Shown here one piece after another: positions 44,268 to 53,391 of a stretch of 64,000 nucleotides of DNA. The notes below the pieces were generated by a model. The model saw only the letters and a program-made list of their open reading frames with translations. It was not told the origin of the DNA and searched no databases. A program made the position numbers and the translations under genes. Origin of the DNA: Paucibacter sediminis. GTDB taxonomy: Bacteria > Pseudomonadota > Gammaproteobacteria > Burkholderiales > Burkholderiaceae_C. The stretch is from positions 744,001 through 808,000 of the forward strand of contig NZ_CP116346.1 in NCBI RefSeq assembly GCF_030254645.1, given 5' to 3'. Position 1 is the stretch's first letter; each line of letters starts with the position of its first letter.

Positions 44268-47200
44268 ACGTACCCGACGGCGCCATAGCACGCCGAGGCC
44301 GAGCAGCAACATGCCCCAGGTAGCCGGCTCGGGCACCGGTTGCGCCGAGAACAAGGCGCCGCTACCGGCGTCGAACGTGAAGTTGCTGATCGTGTAAGCG
44401 TCGGCCCTGGCGCTGAACGTGACCCCGCCGAACAATTGCGGGTCCAGCGCCGCACCACCTTGCTGCTGCATGAAGCTGCCGATCCTGAAGCCGCCGCTGG
44501 CCTGGAAGGCATTGGGATCGGTCGTGCCGAGGAAGTGGAAGCTGATCTGCAGGCTGCCGAGATCCGGCGCGCCGGCCCCGCCGAAGATGAGATGGTCGGT
44601 GACGAAACCGCCCTGCCCGTCGGACTCGACCTCCAGCACCAGCCGCCCGCCGGCCTCGTTGACGAAGCTGCCATTGAGGGTCAGCGTGCCGGGCGAGTTG
44701 CCGGGGCTGAAGATGCCGCGGTTGATCACGTCCGCGATGATCGTGCCGTTGCCGCCGACGTAGCCCTTGGCCCCGACCTCCAGCGTCGTTGCGGACAGCA
44801 CGCTGTCGTTGACGATCAACGTACCGAGCCCGCCGTCGCCCTTGCGGGTGCTGCCAACGCCCACATAGTCGGCCGTCAGCGTCGAGCCGCCCAGCAAGCG
44901 CAGCGTGCCGACGGCCGAGGCGTTCTGGCCGACGACGACGTCGCCCTGCGCGATCGTCAGGCTGGATCCGCCGTCGAAGGTGGCCATGCCGCTGCCGCCC
45001 AGGCCGACGACGACGGCGTTCATGCCCGGCTGGCCGCTGATCGTGACATGCGAGTTGTTCAGCACCTGCAGCGCGCCGCTGCCCTTGGGGGACTGGTTGA
45101 TGCCGCCGAGCAGCAAGCCCGCGCCGGCCGAGCCCATATTCGTGATGTTGACCTGCGCGCCGTTGCCGAAAAAGGCCGAGCCCAGCGAGCCGTTGCCGTA
45201 CCCCAGCGAGAGGATCGAGCCATAGGGCGCGCTGACCCATTGGCCGCTGAGATTCAGCGTGCCGCCATTGACGTTGAGATTGCCGGTCGCGCCGTCGGCA
45301 CCAACGTTCAGCAGCGTCGAGCGGACCTCGCCGCCGTTGTTGACCGACAGGGTGCCGAAGCCGCCGCTACGCCCGACATAGGTGATCGGATCGACGCCGG
45401 CGACGCTCAGCAGCGAGCCGGCCTCGCTGACGACGACGACGCCGCTGCCGGTCACACCATTGATCGCCTGCCCGATGGTCAGCCGTGTGCTGCTGATCGC
45501 ATTCGGCGCCGAGCCACCTTGCCCCAGCAGCGTCAGTTGGCCGCCATTGACGATCTGGACCGAACCGCTGCCGCCCCAACCGATCTGGCCAGTCGGATTG
45601 GCCCAACCCGAGCCGGCGGCGAAGGCTGGACTCTGCAGCGCCACGGCGCTGCCGGCGCCGTCGATGCGCAGCGTGCCCGAGGCACCGTCGGCACCCGTAC
45701 CGTCGCCGACATAAAGCCGCGTGAAGGCATTGCCCTGCAGGTCGACGCGACCGCCGTGCAGCACCTGGGCCGAGCCGAAGCCACCCTGCCGGCCCACGTA
45801 GAGGTCAGCAAAGCTGCTGCCATAGCTGATCGCACTGCCGACGCCGTCGACCAGCAGCGAGCCGGTGGCGCCGGTGTTGCCAACCTGCACCCGGTTGACG
45901 CCCTGGATCTGGCCGCCGTTCGTCAGCTTGACGCCGGCGATCGCGCCATTGCGGCCGATCCACAGGCCGGCGTTGTTGTTGTCGCTGTAGACGACGGCCG
46001 CACCGGGCCCGCTGACCAGCAGGTTGTGCATGCCGCCCTCGATGCCCAGCTGGATCCAGGCGGCATGGCTGCTGTCGGCATGCAGGCGCAGTTGCGCGCC
46101 GTCGCGCACCTGGATGTCGCTCTGCGTGTTGGCACCGCCGCCGGTGCCGGTGAAGAAGTTGGCCTGGCCGCCATCGCCGGGGCCACCGCGCACATCCCAG
46201 ACCGAGCCGGCGCCGGACAGCTTGACCACCGCCTGCACGCCCTCGGCCCCGGTGGCGGCCGGTCCGCTGGGGCCCTGCCCGATCCGCGCCCCCTCGGTCT
46301 CGAGCCGGCCGCCGTTCAGCACGTTCAGCTGCACGGTACTGGTCTCGCCGGGCCGGCCGAGGGTCCAGGCCGTGCCGGGCGGCGCCGTCACGTAGGCCAT
46401 GCCGACATTGAAGCCGCTGAGGAAGCTGGCGCGCGAGCCGGCGCCGGTGATCGTGAACACCGCATGGTCGCCGGCGTTGTTGGCCAGGAAGGTGCCGCAC
46501 CAGTGGCCGTTGCAGGCGGCCGCATTGATGGTGGCGTCGAGCACGGCACCGCCGGAGACGGTCAGCGAGCCGTTGCTGATCGCCAGCCGGTGCCAGTCAA
46601 GGGCGTCGGTCTCGATGCGCGAGCCCACGCCATCGATCAGCACGCTGCCGCTGTCGCTGCCATAGCCATTGCCGATCTGCAACGAGAAGGCCGAGGCCAG
46701 GCCGCCGTTGCGCACGGTCAGCGCGCCGCTGCCCGAGGTGCCGACATTGAGCTGCCCAACGAAGCTGCCGTTACGGTCGGTCGTCAACAGGCTGCCGGCG
46801 CCATCGATCAGCAGGCTGCCGCTGCCGCCGTTGCCAACGTTGACGAAGCGCGCGCCGCTCAGCGTGCCACCGGAGAGCAGCTCGACGGTGCCGATGGAAG
46901 ACGGCTCGCCGATGTTCAGGTAGCTGTTGCTCGGGCTGCTCTGCACGACGCTGCCGCCATTGCTGACGACCAGCTTGCCGATGCCGCCGCCGAACTGGCC
47001 GACGACCAGCCGCGACTCCCGGTCGCCGATGATGTCGACCCGCGAACCCGAACCGTCGACGGTCAGCAGGCTGGTGCCGCCTGGGACCTGACCGCCGGGA
47101 CTCAGATTGATCGCGGCGCCGCGCCCGGCCGGAGCGACCACGCTGAGGCGCCCGCCGGCCTCGATGCGCACGCGGGCGTCGGCACGGGCCTGCGTGGCAA

Positions 47201-49025
47201 GGTCCAGATTGGCGTCCTGGCCCGCCGCGCCATTGCCGCTGATCCACCAGCGTGAGCCGGCACCGCTGACACGGGCCTCAGACAGGCTGCTTTCGGTGCC
47301 GATCGCCGACGGCGCCCGCCAGCCGCCCAGATAGACCCGCTCGGTCTTGACCGTGGCGCCGTCAAGCACCTCGAGCACGCCATGCGAACCGCCGCCGGGC
47401 GCGCCATAGGTATAGCCGTCGATCGCCTGCGTGGCCAGGCCGGTGTTGCCGATGACCAGCCCGGCCAGGAAGCGCGCCTCGGAGCCGGCCCCGGTGATGG
47501 TCAGCCGGCCGCTGCTGCCAGCGGCAGCAGCGATAAAGCTGTCGCACCAGGTGTTGAGGCAGGCCGCCGCGTTGAGGGTCGCATCGAGCAGCGCACCGCC
47601 GGAGACCGTCAATGTTCCCTGGCCCCAGTCGCCAACGGCCAGTCGACGGCCGTTGGCGCGATCAAGCCACAAGACGCTACCCGCCCCATCCAGCCAGAGC
47701 TCACCTCGACCATCCCGGCCGGAGCCAAGGTCGATCGAGCCGGTCTCGAAGCGTGAGCCACTCAGGAGCTCCAGGCGCCCCTGGCCTCCCGCGCGCCCGA
47801 CCACCGCGTAGCCAAAGTCGCTGCCGCCTTGGCGCCACAGCGAACCATTCGACAGGCTCAGCGTGCCCTGCCCACCCTCGATGCCCAGACCCAGCGCCGA
47901 GCCCTGGCTGGCGTCCATCAGGAACTGGGCGTTGTTCAACGACATGGTGCCGAGTCCATTGCCCTGTCCGATCTGCGTGTCCATGCGCTGGCCCAGCATC
48001 TGCACTACCGCGCCATTGCGCAACGAAGCGCTACCCTGCGATGCGCCTTCCCGGCCGATGCCGAAGAAGTTGTGCGTGCCGGCCAGCAGTTCGACCCGCC
48101 CGCCATCAACGGTGAGCTCTGCCTGCGCGCCTTGCGTCGCGAGGTCCAGATTCGCATTGGAGCCACCTGGCTTCAGGCGCAGAACGCCACCGGCCTCGAC
48201 CCGGACCTCGGTACGCGCCTTGCTGCCCGAGCCAAGATTGGCGTAGGCCTGCCCCGTGCCCAAATCCCGCCCATTGATCTCCCACAGCGAACCCGCTCCG
48301 GCAATCTGCACAAATGCCAGGCTACGCTCTTGGCCATTCGCAGCCGGACTCGACCAGGACACACCTGCCGACAGGTCGTCGCTGAACAGTCGCGCGCCGT
48401 CCAGCACCTGCACACGGCCGGTGGTGGTGCCACCCGGTAAGCCGAAGCCGGTGTTGTTGACGTGGATGTTCCCGATGACAAAGAGGTTCTGGAAGCGCGC
48501 CTCGCTGCCACTGCCGGTGACGGTCAGCTGCCCGGTGGAACCGGCAGCGCCGCCGATATACGTATTGCATGATTGATAGCCTTGCAAGCATTTCCAGCCC
48601 TCCGCCCGGCCATCCAGAAGTGCACCGCCAGAGATCGTGAACTGCCCTGAGCCGCTATTACCGACCTCAAACCGGTTCTTGTTTCCATCCGCTCGCAACA
48701 CCAGCGCGGTGCCCTGACCATCCAACACGCCCGTGCTCTGCGCGCCCCAGGTCTGCCCCAGCGAAAACGCTGCGAGATCGACAACACTACCCGCAAGCGC
48801 TGAAAAGCTGCCATTGCCTCCCGTGCCAATAGACAAGATGCTGTTGGGGCGGATCAGGTTCTGTCCATTCAAGGGAGCAGGATCCCACGGATCAAGCCCA
48901 TACGGCCCCGTCACCGTCACCGCCGCCTGTACCCAGGGCCCCGCCAAGCCCAGCAGCAGGATCAGATGGCGCAGGCGCAGATGCGCGGGCCGCGCAGCGC
49001 GTGATGATGAGTGGTGACGGGACAT
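44259..49025 (-). CDS. Giant repetitive PEP-CTERM protein (beta-helix-like)
   Basis: The 1588-residue protein starts with a long signal peptide (HLRLRHLILLLGLAGPWVQA) and ends with a PEP-CTERM tail (VPEPATWGMLLLGLGVLWRRR). Between them are many short repeats with the theme G-SLLVDGVGS-I and NGG, typical of T5SS/PEP-CTERM-associated beta-helical proteins. Three superrepeats begin near residues 133, 475 and 823, each with SGGA(L/V)LD followed by a two-cysteine loop (Cys146/153, Cys489/494, Cys838/843). A C-terminal FSPGNSPGTLTLNG segment is autotransporter-like. It should be surface-exposed or secreted. GGGGAGGCTTCTC precedes the start. No exosortase is nearby. Confidence 0.9.
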   Translation of the reverse strand: MSRHHSSSRAARPAHLRLRHLILLLGLAGPWVQAAVTVTGPYGLDPWDPAPLNGQNLIRPNSILSIGTGGNGSFSALAGSVVDLAAFSLGQTWGAQSTGVLDGQGTALVLRADGNKNRFEVGNSGSGQFTISGGALLDGRAEGWKCLQGYQSCNTYIGGAAGSTGQLTVTGSGSEARFQNLFVIGNIHVNNTGFGLPGGTTTGRVQVLDGARLFSDDLSAGVSWSSPAANGQERSLAFVQIAGAGSLWEINGRDLGTGQAYANLGSGSKARTEVRVEAGGVLRLKPGGSNANLDLATQGAQAELTVDGGRVELLAGTHNFFGIGREGASQGSASLRNGAVVQMLGQRMDTQIGQGNGLGTMSLNNAQFLMDASQGSALGLGIEGGQGTLSLSNGSLWRQGGSDFGYAVVGRAGGQGRLELLSGSRFETGSIDLGSGRDGRGELWLDGAGSVLWLDRANGRRLAVGDWGQGTLTVSGGALLDATLNAAACLNTWCDSFIAAAAGSSGRLTITGAGSEARFLAGLVIGNTGLATQAIDGYTYGAPGGGSHGVLEVLDGATVKTERVYLGGWRAPSAIGTESSLSEARVSGAGSRWWISGNGAAGQDANLDLATQARADARVRIEAGGRLSVVAPAGRGAAINLSPGGQVPGGTSLLTVDGSGSRVDIIGDRESRLVVGQFGGGIGKLVVSNGGSVVQSSPSNSYLNIGEPSSIGTVELLSGGTLSGARFVNVGNGGSGSLLIDGAGSLLTTDRNGSFVGQLNVGTSGSGALTVRNGGLASAFSLQIGNGYGSDSGSVLIDGVGSRIETDALDWHRLAISNGSLTVSGGAVLDATINAAACNGHWCGTFLANNAGDHAVFTITGAGSRASFLSGFNVGMAYVTAPPGTAWTLGRPGETSTVQLNVLNGGRLETEGARIGQGPSGPAATGAEGVQAVVKLSGAGSVWDVRGGPGDGGQANFFTGTGGGANTQSDIQVRDGAQLRLHADSSHAAWIQLGIEGGMHNLLVSGPGAAVVYSDNNNAGLWIGRNGAIAGVKLTNGGQIQGVNRVQVGNTGATGSLLVDGVGSAISYGSSFADLYVGRQGGFGSAQVLHGGRVDLQGNAFTRLYVGDGTGADGASGTLRIDGAGSAVALQSPAFAAGSGWANPTGQIGWGGSGSVQIVNGGQLTLLGQGGSAPNAISSTRLTIGQAINGVTGSGVVVVSEAGSLLSVAGVDPITYVGRSGGFGTLSVNNGGEVRSTLLNVGADGATGNLNVNGGTLNLSGQWVSAPYGSILSLGYGNGSLGSAFFGNGAQVNITNMGSAGAGLLLGGINQSPKGSGALQVLNNSHVTISGQPGMNAVVVGLGGSGMATFDGGSSLTIAQGDVVVGQNASAVGTLRLLGGSTLTADYVGVGSTRKGDGGLGTLIVNDSVLSATTLEVGAKGYVGGNGTIIADVINRGIFSPGNSPGTLTLNGSFVNEAGGRLVLEVESDGQGGFVTDHLIFGGAGAPDLGSLQISFHFLGTTDPNAFQASGGFRIGSFMQQQGGAALDPQLFGGVTFSARADAYTISNFTFDAGSGALFSAQPVPEPATWGMLLLGLGVLWRRRVRSA

Positions 49026-49183
49026 GATGAGAAGCCTCCCCGGAGCTGAGGTGGCGATGGTGTCAGCCTGCCGCCCTGGTGGAGCGTCCCTGTCCCCTGC
49101 GGCGAGGACGGCCAGCGAAGCGATGCCCCATGACCGCAGGGCATGGCGGCCGCCCGCCCGTCATCAGAGTTGAGGATACGGCG

Positions 49184-49207
49184 GCAGGCGCTAGCCGCTA
49201 GCCTGCG
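49184..49207. promoter_or_regulatory. GCTAGC dyad upstream of the LuxR gene
   Basis: Two adjacent GCTAGC palindromes (GCTAGC-C-GCTAGC) flanked by imperfect GCAG/CTGC arms lie immediately before the LuxR start codon. Position suggests an autoregulatory operator; I have no family match for it. Confidence 0.3.
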
Positions 49208-49211
49208 CGGC

Positions 49212-50294
49212 ATGAAGAGCATCAAGCACAGCCGCGTCCTCCACAAGCTGCGCGATCTGGCAGCGCTGGCGCTGCCGGCACAGCTGCTGCTGCCGGCCTT
49301 TCTGCAGACCCTGCACGAGCTGATCCCTTCGCAGCGCAATCTGTTCGACTGGTGCGATGCACTGGGGAGGCTGACGCATTACTACATCGAGGGTCCGGTG
49401 GATGAGCGCATTGCGCGCCTGTACTTTGACGAGTTTCACAACCGGCGCGAGGCCGAGGTCATGCTGCCCTTTGCCAGCGCCTTGCGCGGTGCCGCCACCA
49501 TCCACAGCGCCGGCGAGCTCAATACCAAGGCCTTCTTCAACTCCGCCCTGTACTGGGAGATCTGGCGCCCCCAAGGTCTCAAGTACCGGGTCGAGGCGAT
49601 CGTGCGCGCGCCCGAGGGCCTGCCGCTGGGCTCGCTGGTGCTGTACCGCGGATCCGGCGAGCCCTGTTTCAGCGCCGAGGAGGAAGCCCTGCTGCCCGCG
49701 GCCCTGCCCTATCTGGCCAGGCTGCTGCTGCGCCATGACGATGGAAAAGACGCGTGCAAGGGCGAATGGGTGCCCAGCGCCGAGCCGATCGAGACCCTGC
49801 TGCTGGACGACGAGGGGCGGCTGCGCCACGCCAGTGCCGGGGCCATGCGCCTGCTGCTGCTGGCCGGCGATGGCCTGGCAGCCGGCAGCTTCGGCAGGTC
49901 GGCGGGCGCCGAGCATGCGGCGCTGATGCGCCTGCGGCAAGCCCTACAGGGGCAGGACGAGGCCGACATCCTGCACGCCAGCGCCAGCGGCCGCTATCGC
50001 TTCCGGGCGCTGCGCCTGCACGCCCTGGCGCAAGATGATGCCGGCTGGCTGCAGGTGCAAATCACCCGGCTGGAGCCCGCCAGCCTGGCGCTGGAGCGCC
50101 GCCTGCTGGCGCTGCCGCTCTCGCATGGCCAGACCTCGGTGTGCCGCCTGCTGCTGCAGGGCTGCTCGCAACCCGAGGTGGCCAGGCGGCTGGCGGTGGC
50201 GCCCAGCACGGTGGCCGACCACACGCGCAAGCTCTACAAAAGCCTCGGCGTGCGCTCGCTGCAGGAACTCAGCGAGCGCGTGCGCAAGCCATGA
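49212..50294 (+). CDS. LuxR-family transcriptional regulator
   Basis: The 360-residue protein has a C-terminal LuxR helix-turn-helix (LSHGQTSVCRLLLQGCSQPEVARRLAVAPSTVADHTRKLYKSLGVRSLQELSERV, residues about 302-357) and an N-terminal half of unclear sensing fold. No acyl-homoserine-lactone-type domain is recognisable. It is divergent from the giant PEP-CTERM gene across 186 bases, and may regulate that gene and itself. It overlaps no neighbour and abuts coaX convergently. Confidence 0.88.
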   Translation: MKSIKHSRVLHKLRDLAALALPAQLLLPAFLQTLHELIPSQRNLFDWCDALGRLTHYYIEGPVDERIARLYFDEFHNRREAEVMLPFASALRGAATIHSAGELNTKAFFNSALYWEIWRPQGLKYRVEAIVRAPEGLPLGSLVLYRGSGEPCFSAEEEALLPAALPYLARLLLRHDDGKDACKGEWVPSAEPIETLLLDDEGRLRHASAGAMRLLLLAGDGLAAGSFGRSAGAEHAALMRLRQALQGQDEADILHASASGRYRFRALRLHALAQDDAGWLQVQITRLEPASLALERRLLALPLSHGQTSVCRLLLQGCSQPEVARRLAVAPSTVADHTRKLYKSLGVRSLQELSERVRKP

Positions 50295-51062
50295 TCACAG
50301 CGCCAGCCGATGCGACTGCAGCGCCAGCATGCCGTCGAAGATCAGCGACTCGAGCAGCTCATGCGCAATCTCCAGCGTAGGCGCGACCTTCCAGCCGGCG
50401 CCGCCGGTCATGAAGGTATAGGGCTGGTGGCCGGCGCGCTTGGCCAGATGCCGGTGCATGCGTTCGATCGCGCCGGTGATGGCATAGGTGCCGCCGCTGG
50501 TGAGCGCGTCCGAGGTGTTGGTGGGGAATTCGCGCACCTCGCCGGTGGGCACGCGCAGGCCGGCGGTGCCGCCCTCGAGCGCGCGCAGCATGATGCCGTG
50601 GCCGGGCAGGATCAGCCCGCCGAGGAAATGGCCGCCGGCGTCCAGCGCGTCCACCGTCACCGCCGTGCCCACCATCACCACCAGGGCGGCGCGGTCGCCG
50701 CCGCGCTGCAGCACATGCGAGCGTGCCCCGATCAGGGCCACAAAGCGGTCCGCCCCGAGGCGGCCGGGATAGTCATAGCCATTGGTGACGCCGCCGGCAT
50801 GGGCGCTCGAGACCACCCAGCGCGGTTCCAGATCCCACAGCTCGAGCTGCTCCTCGACGCGCCGGCGCACCGCGTCGCCGGCCACATTGCAGCCCAGCAT
50901 GCTGTGCGGCGGGGTCAGGTCTTTCCATTCGGCCTCGGCCAACTGGTCGATGTTCTCCAGGAACACCGCGCCATGGGCCAGCAGCACCGCCCCGGGCTGG
51001 GGCGAGGCATAGACGGCCCATTTGAGGCGGGTATTGCCGATGTCGATGGCGAGAAAGCTCAT
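50295..51062 (-). CDS. coaX: Type III pantothenate kinase
   Basis: CoaX catalyses the first step of coenzyme A synthesis, ATP-dependent phosphorylation of pantothenate. The 255-residue ASKHA-fold protein has [11 protein letters not shown] (phosphate-1 motif), [21 protein letters not shown] and GGLILPG. It is convergent with the LuxR gene. Confidence 0.97.
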   Translation of the reverse strand: MSFLAIDIGNTRLKWAVYASPQPGAVLLAHGAVFLENIDQLAEAEWKDLTPPHSMLGCNVAGDAVRRRVEEQLELWDLEPRWVVSSAHAGGVTNGYDYPGRLGADRFVALIGARSHVLQRGGDRAALVVMVGTAVTVDALDAGGHFLGGLILPGHGIMLRALEGGTAGLRVPTGEVREFPTNTSDALTSGGTYAITGAIERMHRHLAKRAGHQPYTFMTGGAGWKVAPTLEIAHELLESLIFDGMLALQSHRLAL

Positions 51063-51198
51063 GGGAAAAGCGCTGCTGGCGGGGGCGACCCTCGCAGCCT
51101 AACAGCAGTTGCGCGCCTCAAGTCGGTGCAGTTCCGGCCGAAATTGCCGTATGGTGGTGCCACGCCACGCTCCGCAACAAAAACCGAGACAAGCCGCG

Positions 51199-52941
51199 AT
51201 GATGAAGTCACTCTCGATCTCCACCAAGCTCTGGATTCCGGTCATGGTGATGGCCGTTTTCATGGTGCTGATGACCACGGTTGCCGCCACGCGCACGCGC
51301 CATCTGCAGGCCATCGCCAAACAGACCCAGGAGCAGCAGCAGCGCAAGTTCGAGCTGGCGCTGAGCTGGCGCGGCATGACCGAGGCGAATGCCGGGCGCG
51401 CGCTCGCGTCGCTGGCGGCCAGCGACAGCAGCGCGGCGGACGCGCTCAAGAGTGACATCGAGGCCACCACCGCGCGCATCTCCGAGCTGCAGAAGGAGCT
51501 CGAAGGCATCGCCACCGAGCCCGACGAGAAGGCCGCGATGGCGCGCATCGCCGACACGCGCAAGAGCTATATTGCCGCGCGCGCGGCGGCCACCAAGCTC
51601 AAGAGCGAAGGCAATGCCGAGGGCGCCAAGCAGGCGCTGGAGCAGAACGTGCGCCCGGCCATCGCCAGCTACCTCGGCGCGCAGCAGGATTTCGTCAAGC
51701 TCGAGAACGCCAAGTCCGACGAGCTGCGCGATGCCGCGGGCGCCGAGCGCATGCGCACGGTCTGGAGCGTGGCCGCGGTGATGGGCCTGATCGTGCTGGT
51801 GCTGGCCTTCGTCACGCGCTACCTGATCAAGACCATTTCGGCGCCGCTGCACGAGCTGGTGGTGCAGGCCGAGCAGATCGGCCGCGGCGACCTGAGCGCC
51901 AGCATCGCCTCCGACCGCAAGGACGAGATCGGCGATGTGCAGCGCGCCCTCGGCCAGATGAAGGATTCGCTCAACAAGGTGGTGGCCGAGGTGCGCCGCA
52001 GCACCGACAGCATCCAGACCGCCAGCGCCGAGATCGCCACCGGCAACACCGACCTGAGCCAGCGCACCGAGCAGACCGCCTCCAATCTGCAGCAGGCCGC
52101 CAGCTCGATGAGCCAGCTCACCGGCACGGTGCGCCAGAGCGCCGAGAGCGCCGCCACCGCCAACCAGCTCGCCAGCAGCGCCGCCCAGGTGGCGCAGCGC
52201 GGCGGCCAGGTGGTGGGTCAGGTGGTGAGCACCATGGACGAGATCAACAGCAGCTCGAAGAAGATCGGCGACATCATCGGCGTGATCGACGGCATCGCCT
52301 TCCAGACCAATATCCTCGCCCTCAATGCGGCGGTGGAAGCTGCGCGTGCCGGCGAGCAGGGCCGCGGCTTCGCGGTGGTGGCCAGCGAGGTGCGTTCGCT
52401 GGCCCAGCGCAGTGCCGAGGCGGCCAAGGAGATCAAGACCCTGATCGGCGCCAGCGTGGAACGCGTGGAGGCCGGCGCACGCCTGGTACAGGACGCCGGC
52501 ACCACGATGGAGGAGATCGTCGCCAGCGTCGGCCGCGTCAGCGACATCATCGGCGAGATCTCGGCCAGCACCGTCGAGCAGAGCGAGGGCATCGGCTCGG
52601 TGAACGGCGCGGTGGTGCAGCTGGACCAGATGACGCAGCAGAACGCCGCCTTGGTGGAAGAAAGCGCCGCAGCGGCCGAGTCACTGAAGGACCAGGCCGT
52701 CAAGCTGGCCGGGCTGGTGAGCAGCTTCAAGCTCAGCGGTGGCGAGAGCGCGGTGGCCGCGCCGCGTGCCCCCAGCTACGCCGCACCGTCCCCGATGGCG
52801 AAAAAGCCGGCGCCCAAGGCGGCTGCCGGCATCAAGCCGGCCGCGCCCAGGCCGCCAGCCTCGGCCAAGCCGGCCGCGCCGCGCCCCGCACCGGCGCCCG
52901 CGCCCAGCGCTGGCACCGAGCACGACTGGGAGAGCTTCTAA
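51199..52941 (+). CDS. Methyl-accepting chemotaxis protein
   Basis: The 580-residue receptor has two transmembrane segments (about residues 9-31 and 190-211) bounding a helical periplasmic domain, a HAMP domain, and a signalling domain with the conserved tip [31 protein letters not shown]. An Ala/Pro/Lys-rich tail ends in DWESF, which resembles the NWETF pentapeptide that docks CheR/CheB in E. coli. It should take part in chemotaxis array signalling. Ligand is unknown. Confidence 0.97.
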   Translation: MMKSLSISTKLWIPVMVMAVFMVLMTTVAATRTRHLQAIAKQTQEQQQRKFELALSWRGMTEANAGRALASLAASDSSAADALKSDIEATTARISELQKELEGIATEPDEKAAMARIADTRKSYIAARAAATKLKSEGNAEGAKQALEQNVRPAIASYLGAQQDFVKLENAKSDELRDAAGAERMRTVWSVAAVMGLIVLVLAFVTRYLIKTISAPLHELVVQAEQIGRGDLSASIASDRKDEIGDVQRALGQMKDSLNKVVAEVRRSTDSIQTASAEIATGNTDLSQRTEQTASNLQQAASSMSQLTGTVRQSAESAATANQLASSAAQVAQRGGQVVGQVVSTMDEINSSSKKIGDIIGVIDGIAFQTNILALNAAVEAARAGEQGRGFAVVASEVRSLAQRSAEAAKEIKTLIGASVERVEAGARLVQDAGTTMEEIVASVGRVSDIIGEISASTVEQSEGIGSVNGAVVQLDQMTQQNAALVEESAAAAESLKDQAVKLAGLVSSFKLSGGESAVAAPRAPSYAAPSPMAKKPAPKAAAGIKPAAPRPPASAKPAAPRPAPAPAPSAGTEHDWESF

Positions 52942-52953
52942 GAGCGTGCGTCC

Positions 52954-53391
52954 TCAGGGGGCGGCGGCGGCCTGCGGCTGCGCATGGAAGGTCTTGCTGA
53001 CGATCTTCCACTCGCCGGCGATCTTGAGCAGGGCCATGTGGTCCACAAAGCGCATGGTCGGATAGTCCAGCACCACCTTGGCCAGCGCGGCATCGCCGCT
53101 GAGGTCGAGGATTTCAACGCTGCGCCGGCGCTGCGCCTCGTCGGCGGCGGGCTTGCCGCCGAAGCGGGCGGCGTACTGCTCCACGCTCCATGCAATCGGC
53201 TGGCCATTGAGTTGGCCGACGATGCGGGCATCGGCGGCAAAGGCCTTGCGCATCCAGTCGGCCTCGCCGCTCTCGTGGGCGCGCAGATAGTTCTGCAGGG
53301 GCACGCGCACGGCGTCCAGTTCGTGGCCCTGGGCCAAGGCGTTGCTGCTCATCAGGCATGCTCCAAAAAATAGTAGAAGGGCTTGCTTCAC
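52954..53391 (-). CDS. Exported NTF2/SnoaL-fold protein
   Basis: The 145-residue protein starts at GTG 53391 with a signal peptide (KQALLLFFGACLMSSNALAQ). An NTF2-like fold follows (LQNYLRAHESGEADWMRKAFAADARIVGQ, WSVEQYAARF, WKIVSKTFH). GGGGGAATTC precedes the start, and the GTG overlaps the TGA of the molybdenum hydroxylase gene, so they are coupled. Members of this fold include epimerases, dehydratases and binding proteins. Role is unknown; co-expression with an exported-type hydroxylase suggests periplasmic partnership. Confidence 0.85.
   Translation of the reverse strand: MKQALLLFFGACLMSSNALAQGHELDAVRVPLQNYLRAHESGEADWMRKAFAADARIVGQLNGQPIAWSVEQYAARFGGKPAADEAQRRRSVEILDLSGDAALAKVVLDYPTMRFVDHMALLKIAGEWKIVSKTFHAQPQAAAAP

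Noticed and set aside
44340-47255. Long open frame (971 codons) on the plus strand
   Set aside because: It is the antisense of the repetitive PEP-CTERM gene; high GC gives long shadow frames, and the minus strand carries signal peptide, repeats and PEP-CTERM tail.
44259-49025. Repetitive DNA that could suggest a CRISPR array or satellite repeat
   Set aside because: Repeats are protein-level, imperfect, in frame, and span a single open reading frame.
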